Below are positions 1 to 8,428 of a stretch of 62,282 nucleotides of DNA, one piece after another. Within the stretch, counting starts at the first letter, position 1. Every line of letters begins with the position of its first letter. The translations under genes were made by a program, and so were the position numbers. The notes under the pieces are model-generated. The model had not been told where the DNA came from. It made no database searches and saw only the letters and a list, made by a program, of their open reading frames with translations. Source of the DNA: Syntrophorhabdales bacterium (GTDB lineage: Bacteria > Desulfobacterota > Syntrophorhabdia > Syntrophorhabdales > WCHB1-27); NCBI GenBank assembly GCA_035541455.1, contig DATKNH010000082.1:1-62282 (forward strand), written 5' to 3'.

Positions 1-1
1 C

Positions 2-163
2 TCGTTGATCGTTAACGGCAAATCGATCAAAGAGATCAGCCACCAACTCTCGCTTGCCCGCCCAACCATAAGCACCTACCGCACGCGTATTCTCCAGAAG
101 ATGAAAATGAAATCTAATGCCGAATTGGCACGATATGCTGCAAAGCACGGCCTTGTTGATTGA
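2..163 (+). CDS. LuxR/NarL-type response regulator, C-terminal HTH (partial)
   Basis: Only the last 53 codons are in the window; the gene enters from the left edge. The peptide reads as a GerE/LuxR helix-turn-helix: the scaffold helix contains GKSIKEIS, the recognition helix follows as PTISTYRTRILQKM, and the tail KSNAELARYAAKHGLV is typical of NarL/FixJ regulators. Such domains bind short inverted repeats as dimers. The receiver domain expected upstream is outside the window. A perfect 8+8 palindrome lies just downstream at 186-203 and could be a target of this protein or a relative; that link is inference. Confidence 0.85.
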   Translation, partial: SLIVNGKSIKEISHQLSLARPTISTYRTRILQKMKMKSNAELARYAAKHGLVD

Positions 164-185
164 AAATAGAAAAGCCTCTTTTTTG

Positions 186-203
186 TAGTCGGACGACTAC
201 AAC
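186..203. promoter_or_regulatory. Palindrome, candidate operator
   Basis: TGTAGTCGGACGACTACA is a perfect 8-bp inverted repeat around a 2-nt centre. The 2-nt loop is too tight for an RNA terminator, which favours a protein-binding site. It lies between the stop of the LuxR-type regulator and the hydrolase start at 395. No convincing -35/-10 pair was picked out nearby. Confidence 0.4.
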
Positions 204-394
204 TCGGATGACATAATTCTACACAAAAAACGACTGGCGATTATTGAAAGCCGGTGCCTCTTTCCGTTACTATCGATTCAGGTTCTGTTTCGCATTTGGA
301 TCTAAATCGAAAAGGAGGTGAATGCGATTTCGTCAGCGGATGGGCAACTATGGTTTGCCTGGATAATGGAATGTCTAATGAAAGGAGCAATCAT

Positions 395-2104
395 ATGAAG
401 AAAACGATTTGCGCAATCGCTGTAATGGCTGTTTTTGGTCTGGTCTTTTTTCATTGCGCCACGCTTTTTGCCGCACCAGATACGTCAGCACCCATAAGAG
501 TCGTTGTCGTGTCCGGCAGTAATTACGAGATGGGCGTGCAGTATGGCGAGCAGGCAGCGGACCTTATCGCTGCCAATCGGGACGTAACCTGGCAGATACT
601 CGACAATGAAGTAACCGTCTTCAAAGGCGGCCCGCTCCTGGGTCACGACGGGGTACTCAAAGACATACAAGTCTGGACCTACTACATTGAGAAGTATGAC
701 CCTCAGATGAAGGAATGGCTCCGCGGGATATCAAAGGGATGCAAGAACAAGGGCGTCCATATCAGCTACGTTGACCTTATAGCGCTCATGGTTTTACCCC
801 AGGAACTATGGGCTCGCCCGGGCGCACCGTATCCCTCAGAAACCGGCGTGGCTTCCCTGCAGAACGAGAAGGCGACGGCTCTGGCCAAGGCGCGCACCGG
901 TAATCGCGCGCAGGCTTCCTGCACTTCCTTCGCAGCGACCGGAAACGCCACGCAGGACCATCAGTCAATGGTCTCCCTTACAACCGGATTCATCGAAGAC
1001 ATAAAATCGTTTGTTATTCTTATCGCGTTTCCAGATGAGGGCGAGCGTTTTATAGATTTGACCATGGCTGGTAGGATTGCAAGCAACACCGGTATGAATG
1101 ACAAGTTTGCCTGGATCATGACGGCTTCGGTAACCGATCCCAGGACACCCTGCGCCACAAACTGGGGAGTCACTTCAGAAGTCTACTTTCACTATATGCT
1201 GCAGTATGCTAAATCGCCCGCGGACGCAATGAAGTATCTGGACGCAACTCCCAAAGGAGGTGTGACAGGCATCTTTCTTTTTGCGGACAAATCGGGTGAT
1301 GTGTTTGCATACGAATGCAGCTATTGCGGCTGCCTGAAAAGGAAACCGGGCGATCTCGGAGAGAACAAAGACTTCGTTGCCACTACAAATGATTACAACA
1401 GCCCTGCGATGATACCCTACAGAATCCCTGCGGACTGGTTCCCGGACACTTACGTGCGGTACAACACCATTTTCAAGGAACTCTCTAATGCTCCACGTGG
1501 AACTATCGGCCTGGACTTTGCCAAAGCCGCATGGTTGTCCAACAAGTGGTACGATGCCGCAAAAAAGCAATGGAACACTGTAGTCCCCAACGACTTCTCT
1601 CAGCTTGACATGACTACCGATCCCCCTACCTCCTTCGTCTGCTACGTTCCCGGCAATAACTGCGAGGGCGGCGAGGGCCAGGTGATCCAATTTCCCGTGC
1701 GAAATACAACCTATCTCCAATCCGGGGGACCGGCGGGCACGTCAATCAAATATTACTGGCCGGACGATCCCAAACCGACCGGCGAATACACGAAGTGGCA
1801 GCTAAAGAATTCTATTGATAAAGTAGCCGGCGCTGCATCCGATGACGCCTGGGAAATGTTGCAGGCCGCTTGGTCTGCTTTCACTCGTAAGGCTTCTGGA
1901 TTAAATGCTGCTACTCGAAAGGAGCTCACGGATTTGCTCAGTGAGGCGACTGAGGCATGGTGGAAAGGCAGAATGGCAGAAGCGGCCGCGGAAAACACCT
2001 CTCACGGTCGCGACAAAGGGCAAGTATCTCTCTGGAGTACTGCACTTACCGACTATGCTACGGCACAGCTCTATTCTCAGATGGTCACGACGAAGCTGAA
2101 ATAA
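395..2104 (+). CDS. C45-family Ntn hydrolase / acyltransferase-like protein, secreted
   Basis: The 569-residue protein resembles C45 peptidases (acyl-CoA:6-aminopenicillanate acyltransferase / phospholipase B-like). These are N-terminal nucleophile enzymes that self-cleave to expose a catalytic cysteine. The early motif SNYEMGVQYGEQ is the family's usual G-x-x-YE-G-x-x-x-G region. The nucleophile is very probably Cys176 in QASCTSFAATGNAT, so cleavage would fall between Ser175 and Cys176. An N-terminal signal peptide (MKKTICAIAVMAVFGLVFF) suggests periplasmic location. I chose the ATG at 395 because AAAGGAG precedes it at good spacing and the signal peptide begins there; the frame is open further upstream (to 254) but without a signal-like start. 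Substrate unknown; amidase or acyl transfer is likely. Confidence 0.8.
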   Translation: MKKTICAIAVMAVFGLVFFHCATLFAAPDTSAPIRVVVVSGSNYEMGVQYGEQAADLIAANRDVTWQILDNEVTVFKGGPLLGHDGVLKDIQVWTYYIEKYDPQMKEWLRGISKGCKNKGVHISYVDLIALMVLPQELWARPGAPYPSETGVASLQNEKATALAKARTGNRAQASCTSFAATGNATQDHQSMVSLTTGFIEDIKSFVILIAFPDEGERFIDLTMAGRIASNTGMNDKFAWIMTASVTDPRTPCATNWGVTSEVYFHYMLQYAKSPADAMKYLDATPKGGVTGIFLFADKSGDVFAYECSYCGCLKRKPGDLGENKDFVATTNDYNSPAMIPYRIPADWFPDTYVRYNTIFKELSNAPRGTIGLDFAKAAWLSNKWYDAAKKQWNTVVPNDFSQLDMTTDPPTSFVCYVPGNNCEGGEGQVIQFPVRNTTYLQSGGPAGTSIKYYWPDDPKPTGEYTKWQLKNSIDKVAGAASDDAWEMLQAAWSAFTRKASGLNAATRKELTDLLSEATEAWWKGRMAEAAAENTSHGRDKGQVSLWSTALTDYATAQLYSQMVTTKLK

Positions 2105-2154
2105 GTGCGCACCGATCACTTACAGATGCGCGCGTCGATAAGCCCATTAACAAC

Positions 2155-2188
2155 AAGCTGCCGCTTCGATCGACCGAGGCGGCAGCTT
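2155..2188 (+). terminator. Strong hairpin between two hydrolase genes
   Basis: A perfect 10-bp stem (AAGCTGCCGC / GCGGCAGCTT) with a 14-nt loop lies 50 nt after the C45 hydrolase stop. No T-run follows, so it may terminate weakly or act as an mRNA-stabilising hairpin. Confidence 0.45.
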
Positions 2189-2292
2189 GCTCTGGTAAGG
2201 AGGTAAGTGTTGCATTGACACCTCTGGCCATAGCTGTTACCATCGAATCATTGAGCGCTGTTATCACAACGAAGATGTATCGGGAGGGAGAG

Positions 2293-2994
2293 ATGAAAAT
2301 CACAGTTTTGTTGTTTGCTGTTTTGATCTGCTGTTTCCAGACAGCCGCTTACGCCGCACCGCCGCCTGCATTCGTTCCGGAGAAAGGCAAGACGGCCCTC
2401 ATCGTGGTTGATATGCAGAATGACTTCGTGAGGGACGGCGGTATCCTCCAAACCAAAGCAGCGAAGGCCACATTGGGTGCCAACAAGAAACTCATAGACT
2501 ACTTTCACGCCAACAAGATGCCGGTTATCTACACGAGACTTGTCGATGTTAACGACAATCAAAGAGTCCGTCTCATGAAGGTTGGGCGCCCGGATGCGTT
2601 AAAAGCAAACGCCATTGTTCCGGGGTTCAAGAGGTTCTACCCGGACGTGCAGAAGGAGCTCGATTCGGCGGATGTGGTGGACGAGATCTACCCCGCAAAA
2701 GGGGACACTGTCATCGACAAGGATCTCTTCGACGCGTTCCAAGGGACAAACCTGGATATCACCCTCAAGGCGAACGGAATCCGGACAGTACTGGTCACCG
2801 GGACCGTAACGCAGATCTGCGTGGATTCGACAGGCAAAGGCGCTTTCAATAATGGCTATAACGCCGTGCTTATTTCTGATGCAATCTCCACCGATGCTTC
2901 GGAGCCTTACGTCAAGGAATTGCTGACTAATTTTGGAAGACTCTGGGGAAGGGTCATGACATCTGACCAGGCGATCCAGGAATTATCGCGCTGA
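2293..2994 (+). CDS. Isochorismatase-family cysteine hydrolase, secreted
   Basis: This 233-residue protein has a signal peptide (MKITVLLFAVLICCFQTAAYA) followed by a complete isochorismatase-like fold. The catalytic triad can be read: Asp40 in VVDMQNDF, Lys143 in VIDKDLFDAF, and Cys176 in GTVTQICVDST. Family members hydrolyse amides or vinyl ethers (nicotinamide, N-carbamoyl compounds, isochorismate); the true substrate cannot be told. The ATG at 2293 follows GGGAGGGAG; the frame is open upstream, but that stretch covers the intergenic hairpin and is not coding-like. It follows another exported hydrolase in the same orientation, so the two may act on related extracytoplasmic amides, which is inference. 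Confidence 0.85.
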   Translation: MKITVLLFAVLICCFQTAAYAAPPPAFVPEKGKTALIVVDMQNDFVRDGGILQTKAAKATLGANKKLIDYFHANKMPVIYTRLVDVNDNQRVRLMKVGRPDALKANAIVPGFKRFYPDVQKELDSADVVDEIYPAKGDTVIDKDLFDAFQGTNLDITLKANGIRTVLVTGTVTQICVDSTGKGAFNNGYNAVLISDAISTDASEPYVKELLTNFGRLWGRVMTSDQAIQELSR

Positions 2995-3134
2995 GTGTCA
3001 GTCGCCTCCGGAATAGATTCCCACGGGCAAGCTCTGGTACTTACGATATGCGTTCGCGCAAACATTGCATACATTCGCCCACGTTCAAAGCGTGGTGCTC
3101 TGCTGGCTCGCGCCGCCCGTAAGGAATCTATCCA

Positions 3135-3181
3135 GCGAGCACGGCTCGCGAGAGGGGGAGGCCGGGTACCCGCTTGCGGGT
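3135..3181. repeat. Hairpin-rich intergenic segment
   Basis: The 282-bp gap (2995-3276) between convergent genes holds no convincing gene. It contains two perfect short inverted repeats, GCGAGC-ACG-GCTCGC at 3135-3149 and ACCCGC-TT-GCGGGT at 3168-3181, in GC-rich sequence. It may serve both converging transcripts as a terminator or be a degenerate dispersed repeat. Confidence 0.35.
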
Positions 3182-3276
3182 GATGGCTTTGCCACTGGAG
3201 GGGGCGACGCCGAGCCCCAGCGATAGACCGCCTCTACTGGTTTCTCAGCACCACCTTCTTCATATAAGGCCGCAGG

Positions 3277-4293
3277 TCATTCGAAGAGAATCGTCTTGAT
3301 CTTCGCGAGGATCGCCTTGTCTGCCTTGGCGACCGCAGCAATCTCAGCGGCCAGTTCGTCACCAGTCGCCGGGTCTACCGTGACCTTCATTTTCGCGGCA
3401 TCGGCGAGGAATGCCGGGTCCCTCACCATGTCGTCGAAGGCCTTGCGCAGCATTGCCACGCGCTCCCTAGGGACGCCCGGAGGCGCAACGAAAGGCCGAG
3501 CGAAGTCATTCACAGCATGAACTCCGACCTCTACGACCTTTTTCTGCTCATCTGTCTTGGCGAACTCTATCAACCTCGGAACCTTTGGAAGTTCTTTGAT
3601 GGGCTTCGGAACAAACTGCAGTGCCACGAACACCTCGTCTGAATCGGGTTTGAGCCAGCTGGTTTTCGCGCTGTCCCAGCCTGGAGGTCCTCCTGCAACC
3701 TCTCCGCTCTCCATGGCAATGCGGATTTCGGTAGTGCCTTTGTAACCGGAGACGATCTGGAGTGGGAAGCCGATGTACTTCGCCATTCGCAGGGCACCCT
3801 CGGAGGAGTTCCCCTTTGACAGGCCACCCACTTTGACGGGCACGGGTGAGGCCCGCAGTTTCTCCGCGGAAGTGATGCCGCTCTTCTTGCTAAGTACTAG
3901 TACGACGTTGTCCTTGTAAGAGGCACCGATGAAATTGAACTTCTCACCGTCAAAGTCATAACCAGGCTCTCCCAGGAACTGTCCTAATATGAAACCACCG
4001 AGGATGTGGCCGATTGTGAGGCCGTCAGGCTTGGTCGCCGAATACAAATTCTTGATTTGGATAAGCCCCCCGGCTCCCGGGATGTTTTCGACAACGATGG
4101 TCGGCTTTCCCGGGATGTGGTTGCCCCAATGCCTGGCGACAATACGGGCCCACGCATCGTAACCGCCCCCCGGGGTTGTGCCCACCGTGATCCGGATTAC
4201 TTTACCCTCGTAATACGGAGCAGCAGCAAGATCTCCCACGGCAACTGCAATCAAAACCGACAGCATCATACATATCGACAGCACCTGCTTCAT
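3277..4293 (-). CDS. TctC-type tripartite tricarboxylate transporter binding protein
   Basis: A periplasmic solute-binding protein of the TctC family (about 338 residues). It has a signal peptide ending near LAAAPYYEGK, then the family block ITVGTTPGGGYDAWARIVARH and the VENIPGAGG loop that holds the carboxylate ligand. Such proteins deliver carboxylates to TctA/TctB. No permease is adjacent; the only tctBA pair in the window is 43 kb away at 46.2-48.2 kb, so this is an orphan receptor or partners a permease elsewhere. I prefer the ATG at 4293 (GAGG nine bases upstream); an in-frame ATG at 4308 is possible. Confidence 0.88.
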   Translation of the reverse strand: MKQVLSICMMLSVLIAVAVGDLAAAPYYEGKVIRITVGTTPGGGYDAWARIVARHWGNHIPGKPTIVVENIPGAGGLIQIKNLYSATKPDGLTIGHILGGFILGQFLGEPGYDFDGEKFNFIGASYKDNVVLVLSKKSGITSAEKLRASPVPVKVGGLSKGNSSEGALRMAKYIGFPLQIVSGYKGTTEIRIAMESGEVAGGPPGWDSAKTSWLKPDSDEVFVALQFVPKPIKELPKVPRLIEFAKTDEQKKVVEVGVHAVNDFARPFVAPPGVPRERVAMLRKAFDDMVRDPAFLADAAKMKVTVDPATGDELAAEIAAVAKADKAILAKIKTILFE

Positions 4294-4468
4294 AGGTTTT
4301 TTCCTCATCTCTCTTCACTCTTTGACATCACCCAAACCTATCCTCAACAGTTTGCAAGGTATTCGGCATATATATAACCTAAAATACTCCAATGTCACCT
4401 AAAAAATTATACGTCAGGCACAGCCTCGTTCCGGGTGGCAACCGTGGCACTGATGTTCGTTATTTTCA

Positions 4469-4498
4469 TTGACACCTTCACTAACTTTAAACTACATT
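4469..4498 (+). promoter_or_regulatory. Candidate sigma-70 promoter of the binding-protein gene
   Basis: A perfect TTGACA at 4469-4474 is followed after 18 bp by TACATT (4493-4498), a 4/6 match to the -10 consensus. It sits about 45 bp upstream of the ATG at 4545 in AT-rich sequence. Predicted by eye only. Confidence 0.4.
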
Positions 4499-4544
4499 GG
4501 AACGTAATTCCAAAAAACACATTGCGAGACAAGGGGGCACAACT

Positions 4545-5762
4545 ATGAGGCCTGGGAGCAGTAAATCGGTGTGGATTGGTCTTGCTTTATGCATTGGTCT
4601 CTTTTTTCTTTGGAGCGCAAACGCATCGGCCGCCGAGCAGCCGCCGATTAGAGTAGGGATACTCCTCCCCTATACCGGCGTGAACGCGCTGGCAGCGAAG
4701 CTGACGAATGACGGTGCAGAGTTATACTTCGACGAGATCGGCAGAAAGGCAGGCGGGCGCACCATCCAGATAGTCAAGGAGGATACCGAGCTTAACCCGA
4801 CTGTTGGCTTGACGAAAGTGCGGCGTCTGGTTGAAGAACAAAAAGTTAACTTCATCATAGGCCCTCTCAGCAGTGCCGTAGGTCTAGCCATTCACGATTA
4901 CATCCGCAGGCAGAAAGTAGTCCAGATAAACCCTGTTGCCACCGCGAAAGAATTGACCTCCCCGGATAAAGCGAGCGAAAACGTTTTCCGCGTGTGCGAG
5001 ACAGCCGACCAGAGCAGTTTTACCATGGGAAAATGGGTCTACAAGAATACCGCCTACCGCAATATGGTGCTTTCGTCCGCTGACTGGGCGGCAGGACATG
5101 ATTCGCTGGACGCATTTAAGGCGGGCTTTACGGAGGCCGGAGGGAAGATCCTGAAAGAAGTGTATCCCAAGATGGGCACCATGGATTTCGCGCCCTTCTT
5201 GAGCGTCATTGATGTCAAGGGTGCGGACGCGGTGTATACGTTCTATACCGGCACAGATGCTGTACGCTTCGTGCAACAGTATGAGGAGTTCGGGCTAAAG
5301 AAAAGGCTTCCCCTTCTCGGTCACAACGTCCTGACCGATGATCCCTATCTGGCAAGCATTGGAGACCCTGCTCTCGGTATCATCACGATCGGCCATTACT
5401 CCGCAGCCCTGGATACTCCCAAAAGCCGGGCGTTCGTAAAGGCGTACACCGCCAAATACGGTGAGCCCCCTTCCAGGTATGCTGAGTACGGTTACACCGC
5501 TGCGAATGTAATCGGAGCAGCAATTGCGTCCCTCAAAGGCGATGTTCAGGATCCCACCCGCGTAGCCAAGGAGGTCATGCAGATAGCGCCTAAGATCGAA
5601 ACCCCTGCGGGTCCGCTTGCTTTTGACAAGTATCACCAGAGGATCATGACCATGTACATACTGAAAGTGGAAAAAAAGGACGGAAAGCTGGTCAATGCTG
5701 TTATCGATAGAATACCAGGAGTAGCCCAGGCCGATGTCTGGAAATACTGGCAACACAAGTAG
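4545..5762 (+). CDS. ABC-type branched-chain amino-acid/amide substrate-binding protein (LivK-like)
   Basis: A 405-residue periplasmic binding protein, type 1 fold. The signal peptide covers about residues 1-30 (WIGLALCIGLFFLWSANASA) and the mature part starts IRVGILLPYTGVNA, the usual family opening. Later blocks (IIGPLSSAVGLAIHDY, YAEYGYTAANVIGAAI) also fit. These proteins bind branched-chain amino acids, amides or aromatic acids for LivFGHM-type importers. No permease or ATPase is nearby, so it is an orphan receptor, as often seen in Desulfobacterota. The ATG at 4545 follows AAGGGGG; an in-frame start at 4497 lacks a signal peptide at its beginning. Confidence 0.87.
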   Translation: MRPGSSKSVWIGLALCIGLFFLWSANASAAEQPPIRVGILLPYTGVNALAAKLTNDGAELYFDEIGRKAGGRTIQIVKEDTELNPTVGLTKVRRLVEEQKVNFIIGPLSSAVGLAIHDYIRRQKVVQINPVATAKELTSPDKASENVFRVCETADQSSFTMGKWVYKNTAYRNMVLSSADWAAGHDSLDAFKAGFTEAGGKILKEVYPKMGTMDFAPFLSVIDVKGADAVYTFYTGTDAVRFVQQYEEFGLKKRLPLLGHNVLTDDPYLASIGDPALGIITIGHYSAALDTPKSRAFVKAYTAKYGEPPSRYAEYGYTAANVIGAAIASLKGDVQDPTRVAKEVMQIAPKIETPAGPLAFDKYHQRIMTMYILKVEKKDGKLVNAVIDRIPGVAQADVWKYWQHK

Positions 5763-5808
5763 CTCGTACAGCATCTCCATCCGCCAAGCTTTTATTCATG
5801 ATTTGGAG

Positions 5809-6240
5809 TCACTTTTCGGGTACCACCTTGTATGTTCCTTTGCAGTGCTCGTCCACGAGGTATTGCTCAGGACTGTTTGTGTAAATGTGCGCCCATTGTG
5901 TGAAGTTGCTGTACACCTTCGAGGTGCCATCCCAATAGGTCACGGTCATCTGCAACGTGCGAAACTCTTCTCTAAAATCGCAGGCCAGCTGATCGAAGGT
6001 TATGATCTCCTTTTGCGCTGCCCCTTTCTTGAATACTCTTTTTCGCCACACCTGCAGGTATCGTTGAGGTGTTTCCAGTACCGCCTGTTTATCATAGTAA
6101 TATTCCGTTCCATCTCTCCCTCTCATGTACATGGTCCAGTTTCTTTCCGAGTCCTCTGCCGCGCCAGCGCGCAGCGCGCTTAGGCCAAGGATTAACTGCA
6201 CCAAGATAGCCACAGTCAATCCTCCGGATAGCTTCTTCAT
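5809..6240 (-). CDS. Secreted protein with surface-adhesin E-like domain
   Basis: A 143-residue protein with a signal peptide (MKKLSGGLTVAILVQLILGLSALRAGA cut to about residue 27). The mature part NWTMYMRGRDGTEYYYDKQAV followed by VWRKRVF and YSNFTQW resembles the small all-beta domain called surface-adhesin protein E. The name comes from Haemophilus protein E, but most bacterial homologues are uncharacterised envelope proteins. It is convergent with the binding protein upstream and divergent from the HtrA protease gene, both envelope related. Confidence 0.6.
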   Translation of the reverse strand: MKKLSGGLTVAILVQLILGLSALRAGAAEDSERNWTMYMRGRDGTEYYYDKQAVLETPQRYLQVWRKRVFKKGAAQKEIITFDQLACDFREEFRTLQMTVTYWDGTSKVYSNFTQWAHIYTNSPEQYLVDEHCKGTYKVVPEK

Positions 6241-6497
6241 ATACCCACCCTCCTTACCGTCTTGTCCGTCTCCGCTATGTTACCACAATCGCCAGGCAAC
6301 AGGGGAGCAAATCAAACGACGTGCAGCGTTGAACCGATGACTATTTTGGGATACTCTCCGACCCAGTACCGGAAGACTACATTCCTTTGCCATTGCTGGG
6401 AGCGCATAATAATCGGGCAGCGGTCGTTTCTGGCAAATCTTCCTTCACGGTCTTACATTAGTTGAAGTAGAATGCTTTGATGCACAGGAGGTGCACC

Positions 6498-7934
6498 GTG
6501 TCACTTTCTCTACTTCTGAATGGTCGTTCTTTGATCCTGCTTTTCTTCGTCGTCACGTTCATGGGGGGACCGGCTCTTCTGGTAGCGCCCTGTCCCTCGC
6601 AAGCAGCCCCTTCTGTTGATCTGAGTACAGCCATCGTGGAGATCGCAAAGAAGACCATCCCTGCCGTTGCCCATATCGAAGTAACCGAGCGCCAGGAAGT
6701 GGCAAACCCCTTTCTTCCCTTCGAGGGCGACCCTTTTTTCCGCTACTTTTTCGGTAATCCCAAGATGCCCAAGAAATTCAAGCGCGAGGTAAGGGGACTG
6801 GGGACCGGCATGATTATTGATGCTCGCGGCCATATCCTGACCAACTATCACGTGGCAGGCGGCGCGACAAAGATTGAGGTAGTCCTTGCCAATGGAAAGC
6901 ACTACCAGGCGAAGCTCGTTGGAGGAGACCCGAAAACAGACCTCGCAGTCATAGAGATCCCAACCAAGGAACAGCTTCCTTACGTAACCTTTGGAGATTC
7001 GGACAAGGTAGAAGTCGGCGAATGGGTGGTGGCCATAGGTCACCCGCGTGGTCTGGATCAGACCGTGACGCAGGGCATTATCAGCGCAAAGCACCGCCGC
7101 GGCATTACCGATCCGACGAGCTATCAGGATTTTTTGCAGACAGATGCCCCCATCAACCCGGGGAACAGCGGCGGCCCCCTTCTCAATTTGAGGGGTGAAG
7201 TGATCGGCGTCAATGCTGCGATTGCATCGGAGTCCGGAGGTTCCGAGGGAATCGGTTTCGCGATACCGAGCAACATAGCCCAACACATCAGCAAGCTACT
7301 GATCGCGCATGGCAAAGTCGAGCGAGGCTGGCTGGGGGTTGGCGTACAGGATCTCACTCAGGAACTTGCCAAATCGGCAGGTGTCGACACTCTCAAGGGC
7401 GCCTACGTGAGTGAGGTCGTCAAAGGAGGACCGGCCGAAAGAGCCGGTCTGAAAAAGGGCGACATTGTTGTTGCTTACCAGGGAAAGGAGATTGCGGACG
7501 CGAGTTCCCTCCGGAACGAAGCGGCCAATACACCCATAGGCAGCGACGCTCGTGTCACTATTCTGCGCGCCGGCAAAAAACATGACCTTACAATCCACAT
7601 CGGAAGCTTGCAGGAGGCGACCAAGATTCTGGCTGCCTCGCTCAAAGAGCGTTTGGGAGCTGAGTTTCGTGCTGTCACGCCCCAGGAAGTGAGCAAGTAC
7701 GGGCTTGAAAGCAACCAGGGCGTTGCGATCACACGGGTCGACGCGAAAGGGCCGCTGGGAGAGGTTGGTTTCGAACCAGGGGATCTCATCCTTCAGATTG
7801 AAGGACAAACAATCAGCAGCCTCGAGAATTTCATCGAGCTCGTCAGCTCATTAAAACCGGGCGTTCGTGTCACCCTGGTCGCGGTGGATCACAGGAGTGG
7901 CAACGCGGGTCAGGTGCAGGTAACAGTGCGATGA
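6498..7934 (+). CDS. degP: HtrA/DegP-type periplasmic serine protease
   Basis: A Do-like protease of 478 residues, the size usual for DegP/DegQ/MucD. The signal peptide is near residues 1-35. The trypsin-like domain carries the triad His118 (LTNYHVAGG), Asp148 (PKTDLAVIE) and Ser224 (NPGNSGGPLL). Two PDZ domains follow at about 270-360 and 380-475. The enzyme degrades or refolds misfolded envelope proteins as an oligomeric cage. The start is set by the ribosome site: AGGAGG at 6486-6491 lies 6 nt before a GTG at 6498; an upstream in-frame ATG at 6477 would put this site inside the coding region. Its stop is 2 bp from the stop of the convergent gene. Confidence 0.93.
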   Translation: MSLSLLLNGRSLILLFFVVTFMGGPALLVAPCPSQAAPSVDLSTAIVEIAKKTIPAVAHIEVTERQEVANPFLPFEGDPFFRYFFGNPKMPKKFKREVRGLGTGMIIDARGHILTNYHVAGGATKIEVVLANGKHYQAKLVGGDPKTDLAVIEIPTKEQLPYVTFGDSDKVEVGEWVVAIGHPRGLDQTVTQGIISAKHRRGITDPTSYQDFLQTDAPINPGNSGGPLLNLRGEVIGVNAAIASESGGSEGIGFAIPSNIAQHISKLLIAHGKVERGWLGVGVQDLTQELAKSAGVDTLKGAYVSEVVKGGPAERAGLKKGDIVVAYQGKEIADASSLRNEAANTPIGSDARVTILRAGKKHDLTIHIGSLQEATKILAASLKERLGAEFRAVTPQEVSKYGLESNQGVAITRVDAKGPLGEVGFEPGDLILQIEGQTISSLENFIELVSSLKPGVRVTLVAVDHRSGNAGQVQVTVR

Positions 7935-7936
7935 CC

Positions 7937-8221
7937 TCATTGGACCATTGTTGGAGGCGGCTCCACTATCCGGATCTCGCCGAAATTCTGTTCGTACCTG
8001 AAGAGGTTTTCTTCAAGAGCCTTCACGATGCGTTTCATGTGCCCCGGGGTCACGATGATTCGCGAGACAAGGTGGGCCCCATTGTGTGACTGAAGCAACC
8101 AGTCGATGGTGAATTCCTCCGGCCCATGCCCCACAATCATGCTGTTGGCGTATCGCCCTCTCGACAACTCGTCGGTCGTGTTGATCTGTATCTGTTCTGC
8201 TCCGCCTTTTCCTATGTCCAT
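7937..8221 (-). CDS. DUF3467 domain protein
   Basis: A 94-residue cytosolic protein without signal or membrane segment. The sequence ANSMIVGHGPEEFTIDWLLQ followed by RIIVTPGHMKRIVKALEENLFRYEQNFG matches the DUF3467 layout (EF-x-x-D-F motif, then a helix that begins SP/TPxHxKRxxxAL). Function is not known for the family, which is widespread in anaerobes. It is convergent with the htrA-like gene with only 2 bp between the stops, so each transcript must run into or end inside the other. Confidence 0.78.
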   Translation of the reverse strand: MDIGKGGAEQIQINTTDELSRGRYANSMIVGHGPEEFTIDWLLQSHNGAHLVSRIIVTPGHMKRIVKALEENLFRYEQNFGEIRIVEPPPTMVQ

Positions 8222-8428
8222 CCTCTCCTCCTCTGTTGATTGGGCGCTTTGGGCTCGATTATGTCACAAGGCCGGCATCCTCAATTGCACATGAGACTCT
8301 CCTTGATCGCAGAGGACTTACGGCTACCATCTCCACGTAAGCTGCTAGCTCTTGCGCCTTGCCTTCATCCTGTTTCCTGTTCGTTCCATGGTATAGTGAC
8401 CGGAGCAAGGCTTTGATAAGGATACGGT

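Noticed and set aside
1175-1720. 181-codon minus-strand frame inside the C45 hydrolase gene
   Set aside because: Fully antisense to a gene with clear family motifs; no ribosome site and no recognisable domain.
4443-4460. TGGCAC at the upstream region of the LivK-like gene as a sigma-54 site
   Set aside because: The -12 element reads TTCG rather than TTGC, and a better sigma-70-like pair lies just downstream.
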